Part shown: positions 8,746 to 17,166 of the stretch, in pieces | Numbering within the stretch: the stretch's first letter is position 1 | Layout: every line of letters starts with the position of its first letter | Assembly (NCBI RefSeq): GCF_902364025.1 | Contig: NZ_CABJCG010000001.1 | Span: 434,001 to 498,000 of the forward strand | DNA length: 64,000 bases | Direction: 5' to 3' | DNA from: Enterocloster lavalensis | GTDB taxonomy: Bacteria; Bacillota; Clostridia; Lachnospirales; Lachnospiraceae | Position numbers and translations under genes: made by a program | Notes under the pieces: generated by a model | What the model saw: the letters and a program-made list of their open reading frames with translations, nothing else | Databases searched by the model: none | What the model was told of the DNA's origin: nothing

Positions 8746-10221
8746 TTAAATGATGATGCAGATCATGCCGCCGTTGCTGTCGTTGATGATTTTCTGCAGC
8801 GTATCCTGCAGTTTCAGCTGGCAGTCCTCGGTCATCTGGGAGATCTTGGCCTGAATTCCGTCCTCCACGATCTGTTCCACGGATTTACCGAAAATGTTGG
8901 CGTTCCAGATGCCGTCGTCGCTGTCCTTGGCATTTTCCTTTATGTAGGCGATCAGGTCCTCGGCCTGCTGCTCGCTGCCCACAATGGGCGCGATCTCCGT
9001 CTCGATATGAGCCTTGATCAGGTTGATGGACGGCGCCTCGGCCTTCATCTTCACCCCGTACTTGTTGCCGTGCTTGATCACCTGGGGTTCATCCAGCACG
9101 ATCTCTGAGCGCTCCGGCGTCACAACACCGTAGCCCTTTAAACGCACCTGGGCCAGGGCGCTCTGGACCTTCTCGTACTCCTTCTGCATGGCGGCCAGGC
9201 TGCTTAAGGTCTGCATAAGCTGGTACTCGCCCTCGATGGGCAGGCCCACATAGTCGCTGAGAATCTGGTAATAGTAGCTGTCGTCCATATCCACCTGAAC
9301 GGCAACGCTGCCGTCCGCCATGCGCATGTTCTTGATGGACATTCCCCGGATCGCCTCCGCGCCCTGCCCGGCCAGCTCACCGGCCACGTCCTTCATGTGG
9401 GCCACCTTCTGGACCACGCCCTTGGCGGCCTGGATCACCTGGGCCTTCAGCCAGTGGGTGGAGGGAAGGATTTCCAGCCATTTGGGAATATGGAAATCAA
9501 TCTCCGTCACCGGGAACTCCTTCAGAACGCGTTCCAGAATATGGAAAACATCGTCCTTCTTCAGCTGCTCACAGTTCACCGGCAGCACGGACACCTGGTA
9601 GGTTTCAGACATTTCCCTGGCCAGCTTCGCCGTCTCATCGGAGTAGGGTTTGACGGAGTTTAACAGCACGATGAAGGGTTTCCCCAGCTTTTTCAACTCA
9701 TCGATGGTCTGGTTTTCCGCCGCTATGTACCCGGGCCGCTTCAGCTCGCCGATGGAGCCGTCGGTGGTCACCACGATTCCGATGGTGGAGTGGTCGTTGA
9801 TCACCTTGCGGGTGCCGATCTCTGCCGCCTGGGTAAAGGGAATCTCGTTCTCGAACCAGGGCGTCTTGACCAGCCGCTCCTCGCCGTTCTCAATGTGTCC
9901 TGCAGCGCCGTCCACCATGAAACCCACGCAGTCGATCAGCCGTACTTTGGCTTCGATGCCGTCCGCCAGGCTGATGCTGGCCGCTTCCTTGGGAATGAAC
10001 TTGGGCTCCGTGGTCATAATGGTCTTTCCCGCAGCGCTTTGAGGCAGCTCGTCGCGGCTCAGATTGCGCATGTTCTCGTCCTCCATGGCCGGAAGCACCA
10101 GGAGCTCCATAAAGCGTTTGATAAAGGTGGATTTGCCGGTGCGGACCGGTCCCACAACGCCGATATAGATCTCCCCTCCTGTTCTGGCCTGGATATCTTT
10201 GTATACATTAAAATTGTCCAT
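8746..10221 (-). CDS. spoIVA: stage IV sporulation protein A
   Basis: 491 residues, full length. ATPase that polymerises on the mother-cell side of the forespore membrane and forms the base of the spore coat. Walker A GPVRTGKST lies near residue 25. The conserved N-terminal DNFNVYKDIQARTGGEIYIG and the hydrophobic C-terminal tail GGMICIII, needed for membrane attachment, are both present. AAGGGGG sits 8 bases before the ATG. The upstream promoter at 10249-10277 fits sigma-E, as expected for mother-cell expression. The gene marks the host as an endospore former. Confidence 0.97.
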   Translation of the reverse strand: MDNFNVYKDIQARTGGEIYIGVVGPVRTGKSTFIKRFMELLVLPAMEDENMRNLSRDELPQSAAGKTIMTTEPKFIPKEAASISLADGIEAKVRLIDCVGFMVDGAAGHIENGEERLVKTPWFENEIPFTQAAEIGTRKVINDHSTIGIVVTTDGSIGELKRPGYIAAENQTIDELKKLGKPFIVLLNSVKPYSDETAKLAREMSETYQVSVLPVNCEQLKKDDVFHILERVLKEFPVTEIDFHIPKWLEILPSTHWLKAQVIQAAKGVVQKVAHMKDVAGELAGQGAEAIRGMSIKNMRMADGSVAVQVDMDDSYYYQILSDYVGLPIEGEYQLMQTLSSLAAMQKEYEKVQSALAQVRLKGYGVVTPERSEIVLDEPQVIKHGNKYGVKMKAEAPSINLIKAHIETEIAPIVGSEQQAEDLIAYIKENAKDSDDGIWNANIFGKSVEQIVEDGIQAKISQMTEDCQLKLQDTLQKIINDSNGGMICIII

Positions 10222-10248
10222 AAATATACCCCCTTGCTATGCTGATAT

Positions 10249-10277
10249 AGTATATGCAAGAGGGTATGACCATATGC
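10249..10277 (-). promoter_or_regulatory. putative sigma-E promoter of spoIVA
   Basis: Minus strand GCATATGG, a 13-base spacer and CATATACT, close to the -35 and -10 elements of sporulation factor sigma-E. No good sigma-A promoter is seen here. Confidence 0.55.
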
Positions 10278-10293
10278 TGTAAAGAATGCGGGG

Positions 10294-10710
10294 CTAACAA
10301 TGTTCCAGCAGCTTCAACGCCTTTTGGGCCCGTTCTTCCAGGGAAAACGTACAGAAACTCATCTTGTTCACCCGGACCGCATCCAGATTGTCCCGGATCT
10401 CAGCAGCCTTGACCCTGGCGGCCAAAGGGTTGCAGCTGATATCCTCTATGTAATCGAAGTACGTGATATCCGGCCGCTTCGTCAGCTGGCCCACCGCCTG
10501 CACCACCCGGTAGGGAAAACCGGCGTCCTTTAATTCCCGCAGGGAAATGTCGCCGTCCTCCACCACATCGTGCAGAAGCGCCACCATCTTTTCATCTTCC
10601 GTCTCCATCTGCTCCATCACCCGCAGCGCGTGATCCAGATACGGCTTGCCGTCCGGTCCGGTCATGCTGCCCAAGGCTTCTTTTGTGATTTCCATTGCAC
10701 GCTTTAGCAT
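10294..10710 (-). CDS. HD-domain hydrolase, RelA/SpoT hydrolase-like
   Basis: About 138 residues. The HD motif in ALLHDVVEDGD (residues 44-54) and an earlier YLDHALRV supply metal-binding histidines and aspartates, and a later EIRDNLDAV helix completes the fold. The arrangement resembles the hydrolase half of RelA/SpoT without a synthetase half, as in small alarmone hydrolases, but the substrate is not proven. The ATG at 10710 is chosen because a very strong GGAGGAGGT lies 7 bases upstream. An in-frame ATG at 10734 has no ribosome binding site. Confidence 0.8.
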   Translation of the reverse strand: MLKRAMEITKEALGSMTGPDGKPYLDHALRVMEQMETEDEKMVALLHDVVEDGDISLRELKDAGFPYRVVQAVGQLTKRPDITYFDYIEDISCNPLAARVKAAEIRDNLDAVRVNKMSFCTFSLEERAQKALKLLEHC

Positions 10711-10753
10711 ACTTGCAACCTCCTCCCGGTTCATGGGGACCTCACACCCAGGG

Positions 10754-10794
10754 GGGCAACCGCCCGCAGGCTGCGCCGGCGGACCATTACACTC
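10754..10794 (-). repeat. Dispersed hairpin repeat, copy 2 of 3
   Basis: Minus strand GAGTGTAATGG, then CCGCC...GGCGG enclosing GGCGCAGCCTGC, ending in GGTTGC. It lies in the predicted 5' untranslated region of the HD-domain gene. See copies at 860-899 and 14430-14484. Confidence 0.6.
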
Positions 10795-10804
10795 AGCAGA
10801 AAAA

Positions 10805-10841
10805 CGCCCCGCAGGTGTACTTTTATTATACCAGCGGGGCG
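10805..10841 (-). promoter_or_regulatory. promoter within a stem-loop upstream of the HD-domain gene
   Basis: An extended -10 (TGG-TATAAT, minus strand, near 10825-10833) lies inside an 8-bp inverted repeat (CGCCCCGC at 805-812 with GCGGGGCG at 834-841 of the 10 kb block). The -35 (TAGATT) is weak. The symmetry could be an operator. Confidence 0.45.
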
Positions 10842-10940
10842 CATAAAAATCTATTGAATTTCCAAAAATCGGTCGACTTTTTATAACATTTTTTTAACAG
10901 TCCAGCGGTTAAGCCGTTTGAACGGTCCCAACACCGGCTA

Positions 10941-11651
10941 TCACTCACTCAGGTAAGCTTTCTTCACCTGATCGTTGTTTAACAGGTCTCCCGCGTCGCC
11001 GCTCAGCACAATATTTCCCGTCTCCAGAACATAGGCGCGGTTGGCGATGGAGAGGGCCTTCTTGGCGTTCTGCTCCACCAAAAGCACGGTGGTGCCGTCT
11101 CCGTTGATCTTCTGGATAATGTCGAAGATCTCGTTCACGTAGATGGGCGAGAGTCCCATGGAGGGCTCGTCCATGACGATGAGCCGCGGATGGCTCATCA
11201 ATGCCCGGCCCATGGCCAGCATCTGCTGCTCGCCTCCGGACAGGGTTCCGGCCGGCTGATTCTTGCGCTCCTCCAGCCGCGGAAAACGGCGGTAGATCAT
11301 TTTCAAAGTCTCGTCCAGCTCATTCTTGTCCTTGCGGGTGTATGCGCCCATCTTTAAATTCTGGAGCACCGTGAGGCTGGAAAATACACGGCGGCCCTCC
11401 GGCACGTGGGCGATGCCCATGCCCACCAGCTTGTAACCGGGTATCCGGGTCACGTCCGTCCCCTCGTACACGATGGAACCGCTTTTCGCCGCGATCAGGC
11501 CGGTTATGGTGTGCAGGGTAGTGGTTTTCCCCGCTCCGTTGGCGCCGATCAGCGCGATGATCTCCCCCTGGTTGACCTCAAAGGAGATCCCTTTTATGGC
11601 CTGGATTACGCCGTAGTAGACTTCCAGACCTTTGACTTCCAACATAGCCAT
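10941..11651 (-). CDS. livF: branched-chain amino acid ABC transporter ATPase LivF
   Basis: About 236 residues. ATPase subunit with Walker A GANGAGKTT, signature LSGGEQQMLAMGRAL and Walker B LIVMDEPSMGL. One of two nucleotide-binding subunits driving Liv-type uptake of Leu/Ile/Val. The start at 11651 is chosen because AGGAGG lies 11 bases upstream, overlapping the livG stop codon; the longer frame to 11678 would overlap livG and lacks a site. Last gene of the liv operon. Confidence 0.93.
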   Translation of the reverse strand: MAMLEVKGLEVYYGVIQAIKGISFEVNQGEIIALIGANGAGKTTTLHTITGLIAAKSGSIVYEGTDVTRIPGYKLVGMGIAHVPEGRRVFSSLTVLQNLKMGAYTRKDKNELDETLKMIYRRFPRLEERKNQPAGTLSGGEQQMLAMGRALMSHPRLIVMDEPSMGLSPIYVNEIFDIIQKINGDGTTVLLVEQNAKKALSIANRAYVLETGNIVLSGDAGDLLNNDQVKKAYLSE

Positions 11652-11667
11652 CTCGTTCCTCTCCTCC

Positions 11668-12426
11668 TTATTCACCAAGATATGCCTTAATCACTTCCGG
11701 GTCGTTGAGAACGGCGGCGGTTTCGCCCTGGCAGAGTACCTGGCCGAAATTCAGCACGGTCAGCTCCTCGCAGATGCCGCTCACCAGCTTCATGTCGTGC
11801 TCGATCAGAAGGATGGTCATGTCAAAATTGTCCCGCACAAAGCGGATGGTGTCCATCAGCTCCGCCGTCTCGTTGGGGTTCATGCCAGCGGCAGGCTCGT
11901 CCAGGAGCAGCAGCTTGGGACCGGTGGCCAGCGCCCTGGCGATCTCCAGCTTGCGCTGCTGGCCGTAGGGAAGGTTGGAGGCATTGTAATGGCAGTATTT
12001 GTCCAGATCGAACACCTTTAAGAGCTCGATCGCCCTCTTGTCCATCTTCCGCTCCACCTTGTGGTAACGGGGCAGGCGCAGTATCCCCTCGATGGTGGAG
12101 TAGGGATTGTTGTTGTGAAGCCCTACCTTTACGTTGTCCAGCACGCTCAGGTCCTTGAACAGACGGATGTTCTGGAAGGTTCTGGCCACGCCGGCCTTGT
12201 TGATGTCAATGGACCGCTTGCCCGTGATATTGTTGCCGTTTAGGACAATGCTTCCGGCGTTTGGCTTGTACACACCGGTTAAAAGGTTGAAGATCGTGGT
12301 CTTGCCGGCTCCGTTGGGGCCGATCAGGCCGTAGAGCTGCCCTTTCTTCACATTGATATGGAAATCATCCACCGCCTTCAGTCCGCCGAAGGAGATGCTC
12401 AAATGGGTTACATCCAGCATATTCAT
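11668..12426 (-). CDS. livG: branched-chain amino acid ABC transporter ATPase LivG
   Basis: 252 residues. Walker A GPNGAGKTT, the long LivG-type insert (GVARTFQNIRLFKDLSVLDN), signature LPYGQQRKLEIARAL and Walker B LLLDEPAAGMNP. The signature LPYGQ instead of LSGGQ is typical of LivG. It partners with LivF under the LivH/LivM membrane pair. It begins two bases after the livM stop and has AGGAGG 10 bases upstream of its ATG. Confidence 0.94.
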   Translation of the reverse strand: MNMLDVTHLSISFGGLKAVDDFHINVKKGQLYGLIGPNGAGKTTIFNLLTGVYKPNAGSIVLNGNNITGKRSIDINKAGVARTFQNIRLFKDLSVLDNVKVGLHNNNPYSTIEGILRLPRYHKVERKMDKRAIELLKVFDLDKYCHYNASNLPYGQQRKLEIARALATGPKLLLLDEPAAGMNPNETAELMDTIRFVRDNFDMTILLIEHDMKLVSGICEELTVLNFGQVLCQGETAAVLNDPEVIKAYLGE

Positions 12427-12428
12427 GT

Positions 12429-13499
12429 TTAAGCGGCCTCCTTTGCGTTCTTCTTGTGAAATTTCTCCATAATCCGCTCCCGCATGGCAATGGCCTTGGG
12501 CGCGGAGTTAAAGAGCATCATCACGATCAGCACCACCGCGTAGATCAGCATGCGGTAGTTGTTCAGTCCGCGCAGAAGTTCGGGCAGCAGAGTCAGGATG
12601 ACGGCGGCAATAATGGAGCCGCGGATGTTGCCGATACCGCCCAGCACCACGTACACCAGAATCATGATGGACATGTTGTAGCCAAAACTCTTAGGCGTGG
12701 CCGCAAGGCTGGAAAGGTTGTGGGCGTACAGCACGCCCGCCACGCCTGCAAGGGATGCGGAGATGCTGAATGCCATCAGCTTGTATTTTGTAATGTTGAT
12801 TCCCACGGACTCCGCGGCGATGCGGTTGTCGCGGATGGCCATGATAGCCCGCCCGGAGCGGGAATTCATCAGGTTCAGCACAATGAACAGAGTCAGCAGC
12901 ACCAGGATAATGCCAATGGCAAAGGTGGCTGCCTTGGGGGTGCCCGTGATACCCTTGGCTCCCTCGATAATCACCTGGCCGCCCTCCTGGAGGTTTAAAT
13001 CAGCCTTTTTCATGGCGATGTGGATGCCGTTTGCGTCCGCTCCCACATACAGCACGTTGATCACGTTCTTGATGATCTCGCCGAAAGCCAGGGTCACGAT
13101 GGCCAGATAGTCGCCGCGCAGGCGCAGCACCGGAATCCCGATCAGAATTCCAAACAAAGCCGCCACCAGAGCGCCGATGATCAGCGCCAGGATAAAGCGC
13201 ACCTGCAGGTTGGGAATCGCTTCCGCGGTCAGCTTGGTGAAAAACGCTCCGCTGAACGCGCCCACGCACATGAATCCGGCGTGGCCCAGGCTCAGCTCGC
13301 CCAGGATACCCACCGTCAGGTTTAAGGACACGGCCAGGATCACGTACATGCACAGCGGCACCAGCAGGCCCTTCATCAGGCTGGTCATGTGGCCTGTGGC
13401 CATCATGATCTGCACCACCGCCCAGCAGGCGATCACCAGACCGTATGTAAGAGAGTTGTCAATCAGTTTTTTCTTCTTCATGCTATCCATCTCGCGCAC
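12429..13499 (-). CDS. livM: branched-chain amino acid ABC transporter permease LivM
   Basis: About 356 residues with roughly ten hydrophobic segments and the conserved loop RLRGDYLAIVTLAFGEI in the middle. Forms the membrane channel with LivH. The longest frame uses GTG at 13499 directly after the livH stop; ATG at 13490 (AGGTG 6 bases upstream) or 13481 are equally plausible starts. Confidence 0.93.
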   Translation of the reverse strand: MREMDSMKKKKLIDNSLTYGLVIACWAVVQIMMATGHMTSLMKGLLVPLCMYVILAVSLNLTVGILGELSLGHAGFMCVGAFSGAFFTKLTAEAIPNLQVRFILALIIGALVAALFGILIGIPVLRLRGDYLAIVTLAFGEIIKNVINVLYVGADANGIHIAMKKADLNLQEGGQVIIEGAKGITGTPKAATFAIGIILVLLTLFIVLNLMNSRSGRAIMAIRDNRIAAESVGINITKYKLMAFSISASLAGVAGVLYAHNLSSLAATPKSFGYNMSIMILVYVVLGGIGNIRGSIIAAVILTLLPELLRGLNNYRMLIYAVVLIVMMLFNSAPKAIAMRERIMEKFHKKNAKEAA

Positions 13500-14381
13500 C
13501 TACACTTTCTCGTTGATCTTCTTGCCGAGAATTCCGGTCGGACGGACCAGAAGCACTACAATCAGAACGGCAAATACAATGGCGTCCGAGAGCTGGGAGG
13601 AGATGTAGGCCTTGGACAGCGCCTCGATCACACCCAGAATTATGCCTCCGATAAACGCCCCCGGAATCGAACCGATTCCCCCGAACACAGCGGCCACGAA
13701 AGCCTTGATTCCGGGCATGGCGCCGGTGTAGGGGGAAAGATTGGGGTACGCGGAACAGTACAGCACGCCGGCCACGGCCGCCAGGGCTGATCCGATGGCA
13801 AAGGTCAGGGCGATGGTGCCGTTGACATTGATTCCCATCAGCGTGGCCGCGCCGTTGTCCTCGGAGACCGCCAGCATAGCCTGACCCATCTTCGTCTTGT
13901 TGATGAAGGAGGTCAGCGCCACCATAACCACCACGCAGGTGAGGATGGTGATAATGGTCACGGCGGAGATCGACAGTGCGCCACCGGCCAGCTTTAAGGT
14001 GGGCAGGTTCACCACGGAGGTGAACTGCTTGGTATTGGAGCCGAAAATCAGCAGCGCCAGATTCTGAAGGAAATAGCTGACGCCGATGGCGGTGATCAGA
14101 ACGGCCAGCGGAGAGGCGCCGCGCAGCGGCTTGTATGCAATCCGCTCAATGGTGACGCCCAGCAGCGTGCAGACGATGACCGACGCCAGCACTCCCAGCA
14201 CCGGAGGCATGCCCAGGGTGCTGATCACGGTGAAGGCGGAAAACGCTCCTACCATTATAATATCGCCGTGGGCGAAGTTCAGCATCTTGGCAATACCGTA
14301 CACCATCGTATAACCTAATGCGATAATCGCATATACACTGCCCAGGCTAATGCCATTGATTAAATAGGACAGAAAACTCAT
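13500..14381 (-). CDS. livH: branched-chain amino acid ABC transporter permease LivH
   Basis: About 293 residues, eight or so membrane segments, with GISLGSVYAIIALGYTMVYG at the N-terminus and the conserved NFAHGDIIMVGAF loop. The ATG at 14381 has GAGAGG 10 bases upstream; the longer TTG frame to 14399 does not. It is separated from the binding-protein gene by a stem-loop and a hairpin repeat, which probably lowers permease relative to binding-protein expression. Confidence 0.93.
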   Translation of the reverse strand: MSFLSYLINGISLGSVYAIIALGYTMVYGIAKMLNFAHGDIIMVGAFSAFTVISTLGMPPVLGVLASVIVCTLLGVTIERIAYKPLRGASPLAVLITAIGVSYFLQNLALLIFGSNTKQFTSVVNLPTLKLAGGALSISAVTIITILTCVVVMVALTSFINKTKMGQAMLAVSEDNGAATLMGINVNGTIALTFAIGSALAAVAGVLYCSAYPNLSPYTGAMPGIKAFVAAVFGGIGSIPGAFIGGIILGVIEALSKAYISSQLSDAIVFAVLIVVLLVRPTGILGKKINEKV

Positions 14382-14429
14382 AAGTGCAACACCTCTCAAC
14401 TTTTTCTATTTTACCGTAACCGTTCAAAC

Positions 14430-14484
14430 GGCAGGCCATTACATTCCGCAATCGCCCGCGAAAAAGCCGCGGGCCATTACATTC
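14430..14484 (-). repeat. Dispersed hairpin repeat, copy 3 plus a partial second unit
   Basis: Minus strand GAATGTAATGGCCCGCG, loop, CGCGGGCGATTGC, then a second GGAATGTAATGGCC half-unit. It lies between the Liv binding-protein gene and livH. Similar units are at 860-899 (plus) and 10754-10794 (minus). Confidence 0.6.
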
Positions 14485-14487
14485 AAC

Positions 14488-14516
14488 AAGAGGGTTGCCG
14501 TTGCGACAACCCTCTT
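14488..14516 (-). terminator. intercistronic stem-loop after the Liv binding-protein gene
   Basis: A perfect 10-bp stem AAGAGGGTTG/CAACCCTCTT. The T run after it on the minus strand is weak (CTCTTGTTG), so it is more likely a partial terminator or mRNA 3'-end protector than a full stop. Confidence 0.6.
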
Positions 14517-14537
14517 TTGGGTCTATTGTGAATGAAC

Positions 14538-15806
14538 TTACTGCATCACGTAAACGCCGTTTACAATCTTCGCAGCCTTGGGAGCTTTCTCGGGCTCGCC
14601 TGCTGCGTTCCAGGTCATCTGAGCGCCGGTCAGGCCGTCCACCGTGATCTCAGTCATCGCGGTCTTCATAGCGTCGCAGATATCGGAAACGGACATATCC
14701 GGGGTGATTCCGGCTTTCTCAGCAGCCTCCTTGATGGCGTAAACCGCGTCATATGCGCCGGCGCCGAACTGCAGCGGAACCTCGCCATAAGCAGCCTCGT
14801 AGGCTTTTACGAAATCCTGGCTTCCCGCCTCGTCAGCGGAGAAGGGGGTCAGTAACATCAGGCCCTCAGCCAGGCTGGTGTCGAAATTCTCAACGCTTAA
14901 GATTCCGTCCATACCGTCGCAGCCGAAGAAGATGGGTGCGAATTCCTTGTCGGAAGCCTGCTTTAAGATGATGGATGCCTCCTGGTAGTAGATGGGCAGG
15001 AATACCAGCTCTGCGCCGGCTTCTTTACACTTGTCCAGCTGTACGGAGAAGTCGGTGTTGCTGTCGGCGGTAAAGGCTTCCTCAGCTACAACCTCAAGGC
15101 CCTGTGCGGGAGCCTCGGCCAGGAAGGACTCGTAGATACCGCTGGAATACTCGGTGGAGCTGTCGTAGATCACGCCGATCTTGGTCGCCAGCTTGTTTGC
15201 GCCGATGTACTGAGCGGAAGCTTTACCCTGATCCGGATCGGAGAAGCATACGCGGAAGGCGTTGTCGTTGGCAACACACTCCACTGCGGAACCGGAGGGG
15301 GTGATCTGGAACATATTGTCGTTCACGGTCTCCGCAGCCACTGCGATACAGGGCTTGGAGGTAACAGTGCCGACTAACATCTGCATATGCGCATCTTTTA
15401 AAGCATTATAAGCGTTCACGGATTTCTCCGGATCGTTCTCATCATCCTGGAACTGATACACAACCTGGTAGCCGTTGATGCCGCCGGCTGCGTTGATCTC
15501 TTTTACCGCGAGATCGATGCCGTTCTTAACAGCGTTGCCGTAAGCTGCCGCAGCTCCGGTGATCGGACCGATTCCTCCGATAACGAATGCCTCGCCTTCT
15601 GCCGGCGCCGCAGTCTCACCCTCTGCTGCTGCGGTGGTGTCGCCCTCCGCTGCCGCGCTGGTATCCTCCGCCTTGGTGTCCGCTGCCTTGCTGTCCTCAG
15701 TCTTTTCAGCCGCTGCACTGGTCTCGGTCTTGGAGCCGCCGCCGCACGCCGTTAAGGATGCAGCCATCATAACTGCCAGGCCAAGACTTAAAAATCTCTT
15801 CTTCAT
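14538..15806 (-). CDS. branched-chain amino acid ABC transporter substrate-binding lipoprotein
   Basis: 422 residues. Lipoprotein signal with lipobox LTAC-GGG at residues 18-24, a Ser/Ala/Glu/Asp-rich linker of about 45 residues, then a Leu/Ile/Val-binding fold beginning AFVIGGIGPITGAAAAYG. Captures branched-chain or related amino acids outside the membrane for LivHMGF. AGGAGG precedes the ATG. First gene of the operon, driven by a near-perfect promoter at 15905-15933. Confidence 0.94.
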   Translation of the reverse strand: MKKRFLSLGLAVMMAASLTACGGGSKTETSAAAEKTEDSKAADTKAEDTSAAAEGDTTAAAEGETAAPAEGEAFVIGGIGPITGAAAAYGNAVKNGIDLAVKEINAAGGINGYQVVYQFQDDENDPEKSVNAYNALKDAHMQMLVGTVTSKPCIAVAAETVNDNMFQITPSGSAVECVANDNAFRVCFSDPDQGKASAQYIGANKLATKIGVIYDSSTEYSSGIYESFLAEAPAQGLEVVAEEAFTADSNTDFSVQLDKCKEAGAELVFLPIYYQEASIILKQASDKEFAPIFFGCDGMDGILSVENFDTSLAEGLMLLTPFSADEAGSQDFVKAYEAAYGEVPLQFGAGAYDAVYAIKEAAEKAGITPDMSVSDICDAMKTAMTEITVDGLTGAQMTWNAAGEPEKAPKAAKIVNGVYVMQ

Positions 15807-15896
15807 AACTGTGATCCTCCTCTTTTTGCTTTTTTGCTTCCCAGCTTCCCCGCGTTAAAACAAAATAAACGCAAAGTGTGGCGGGAAAATATAAAG

Positions 15897-15915
15897 CTTT
15901 CTATATTATAGAAAG
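15897..15915. promoter_or_regulatory. inverted repeat over the -10 of the liv promoter
   Basis: CTTTCTAT-ATT-ATAGAAAG, perfect 8-base arms, covering the -10 box of the liv promoter. A plausible operator. Confidence 0.5.
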
Positions 15916-15933
15916 TCCGGGAAGGATTGTCAA
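15905..15933 (-). promoter_or_regulatory. sigma-A promoter of the liv operon
   Basis: Minus strand -35 TTGACA, a 17-base spacer and -10 TATAAT: both hexamers and spacing are exactly consensus. Confidence 0.88.
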
Positions 15934-16029
15934 CCACTTCCCGGGGAGAAAAAAGAAATTTTTTGGCTTTTTGCGGGGATTACAGGAAAATTATTGTCTT
16001 TTTTTCTGCACATTCTTTAAAATTTAGGT

Positions 16030-17043
16030 TCAGTCCTCTTCCCAGTCCATTCCCGCGTTCTCGATGCGTTTATCCCGCAGCATGAGCTCGGTCACGGATT
16101 CCCTGGCGGGCTGCCCGTCAAAGAGGACCGCGTTGACCTGCTCCACGATGGGCATGGACACGCCGTACTGCCTGGAGAGGGCCAGGGCCGCCTTGGCGCT
16201 GTGCACGCCTTCCACCACCATGTTGACCTCCTTCATGGCCTCCTCCATGGTATGTCCCTGCCCCATCAGAATACCGGCCCGCCGGTTGCGGCTGTGCATG
16301 CTGGCGCAGGTTACGATCAGATCGCCGATGCCGGTGAGCCCTGCGAACGTCTCCGCCCGGCCTCCCATTTCAATCCCCAGGCGTCCGATCTCCGCGATGC
16401 CACGGGTGATCAGAGCCGCCTTGGTATTGTCGCCGAAACCCAGCCCGTCGGCCATACCGGCCGCCAGGGCGATCACATTCTTTAAAGAGCCACCCAGCTC
16501 CACCCCCTTTAAATCAGGGCTGGTGTAGACGCGGAAGATCCGGCTCATAAACAGGCTCTGGACATACTCCGCCACATGGCGCTTGTGAGCCGCGGCCACG
16601 CAGGTGGTGGGAAGTCCCAGGCTCACCTCCTCCGCATGGCTGGGGCCGGACAGGGCCGCCACCTGGACTCCGGGCAGCTCTTCCTCGATGATCTCCGTGA
16701 GCGTCTTTAACGTGTCCTCCTCGATTCCCTTGGCCACATTGACCACAATCTGGCCCGGGCGCAGAAATTCACGCATGCGGCGGGCAGTGGAGCGCACGAA
16801 CACGCTGGGCACCGCCAGCACCAGAAGATCCCGCTCCTCCATGGCGGATTTTAAATCCCCGGTGATTTCAATCTCCGACGGGATCCTGGCCTTGGGAAGG
16901 TTCCGGTGAACGCGGGTGCTGTTCAGTTCCTCCACCTCCCCGGGCAGAGCCGACCAGATGGTCACCTGATTTCCATTGCCGTGCAGCAGGATGGCCAGGG
17001 CCGTTCCCCAGGTTCCCGCTCCGATTACGCTGATTTTTGCCAT
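16030..17043 (-). CDS. gpsA: glycerol-3-phosphate dehydrogenase [NAD(P)+]
   Basis: 337 residues from the ATG at 17043 (AGGAG upstream). Reduces dihydroxyacetone phosphate to sn-glycerol 3-phosphate for phospholipids. N-terminal Rossmann fold with VIGAGTWGTALA, substrate loop VAKGIEEDT, and conserved GSLKNVIALAAGMADGLGFGDNTKAAL with the catalytic Lys. It works directly with the next gene upstream, plsY, which acylates its product. A longer frame to 17073 only adds a poor N-terminus. Confidence 0.96.
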   Translation of the reverse strand: MAKISVIGAGTWGTALAILLHGNGNQVTIWSALPGEVEELNSTRVHRNLPKARIPSEIEITGDLKSAMEERDLLVLAVPSVFVRSTARRMREFLRPGQIVVNVAKGIEEDTLKTLTEIIEEELPGVQVAALSGPSHAEEVSLGLPTTCVAAAHKRHVAEYVQSLFMSRIFRVYTSPDLKGVELGGSLKNVIALAAGMADGLGFGDNTKAALITRGIAEIGRLGIEMGGRAETFAGLTGIGDLIVTCASMHSRNRRAGILMGQGHTMEEAMKEVNMVVEGVHSAKAALALSRQYGVSMPIVEQVNAVLFDGQPARESVTELMLRDKRIENAGMDWEED

Positions 17044-17166
17044 AATACGCTCGCTCCTCTCCTGATATAACATACGCCGCGGCGCTTGTGATTTCCGCGC
17101 CTTCCGTCCGGTCCATCACCCTTCGGAAGGCCCTCTGCGCCCCGGCGTCAAAACATTGCTGTGATA

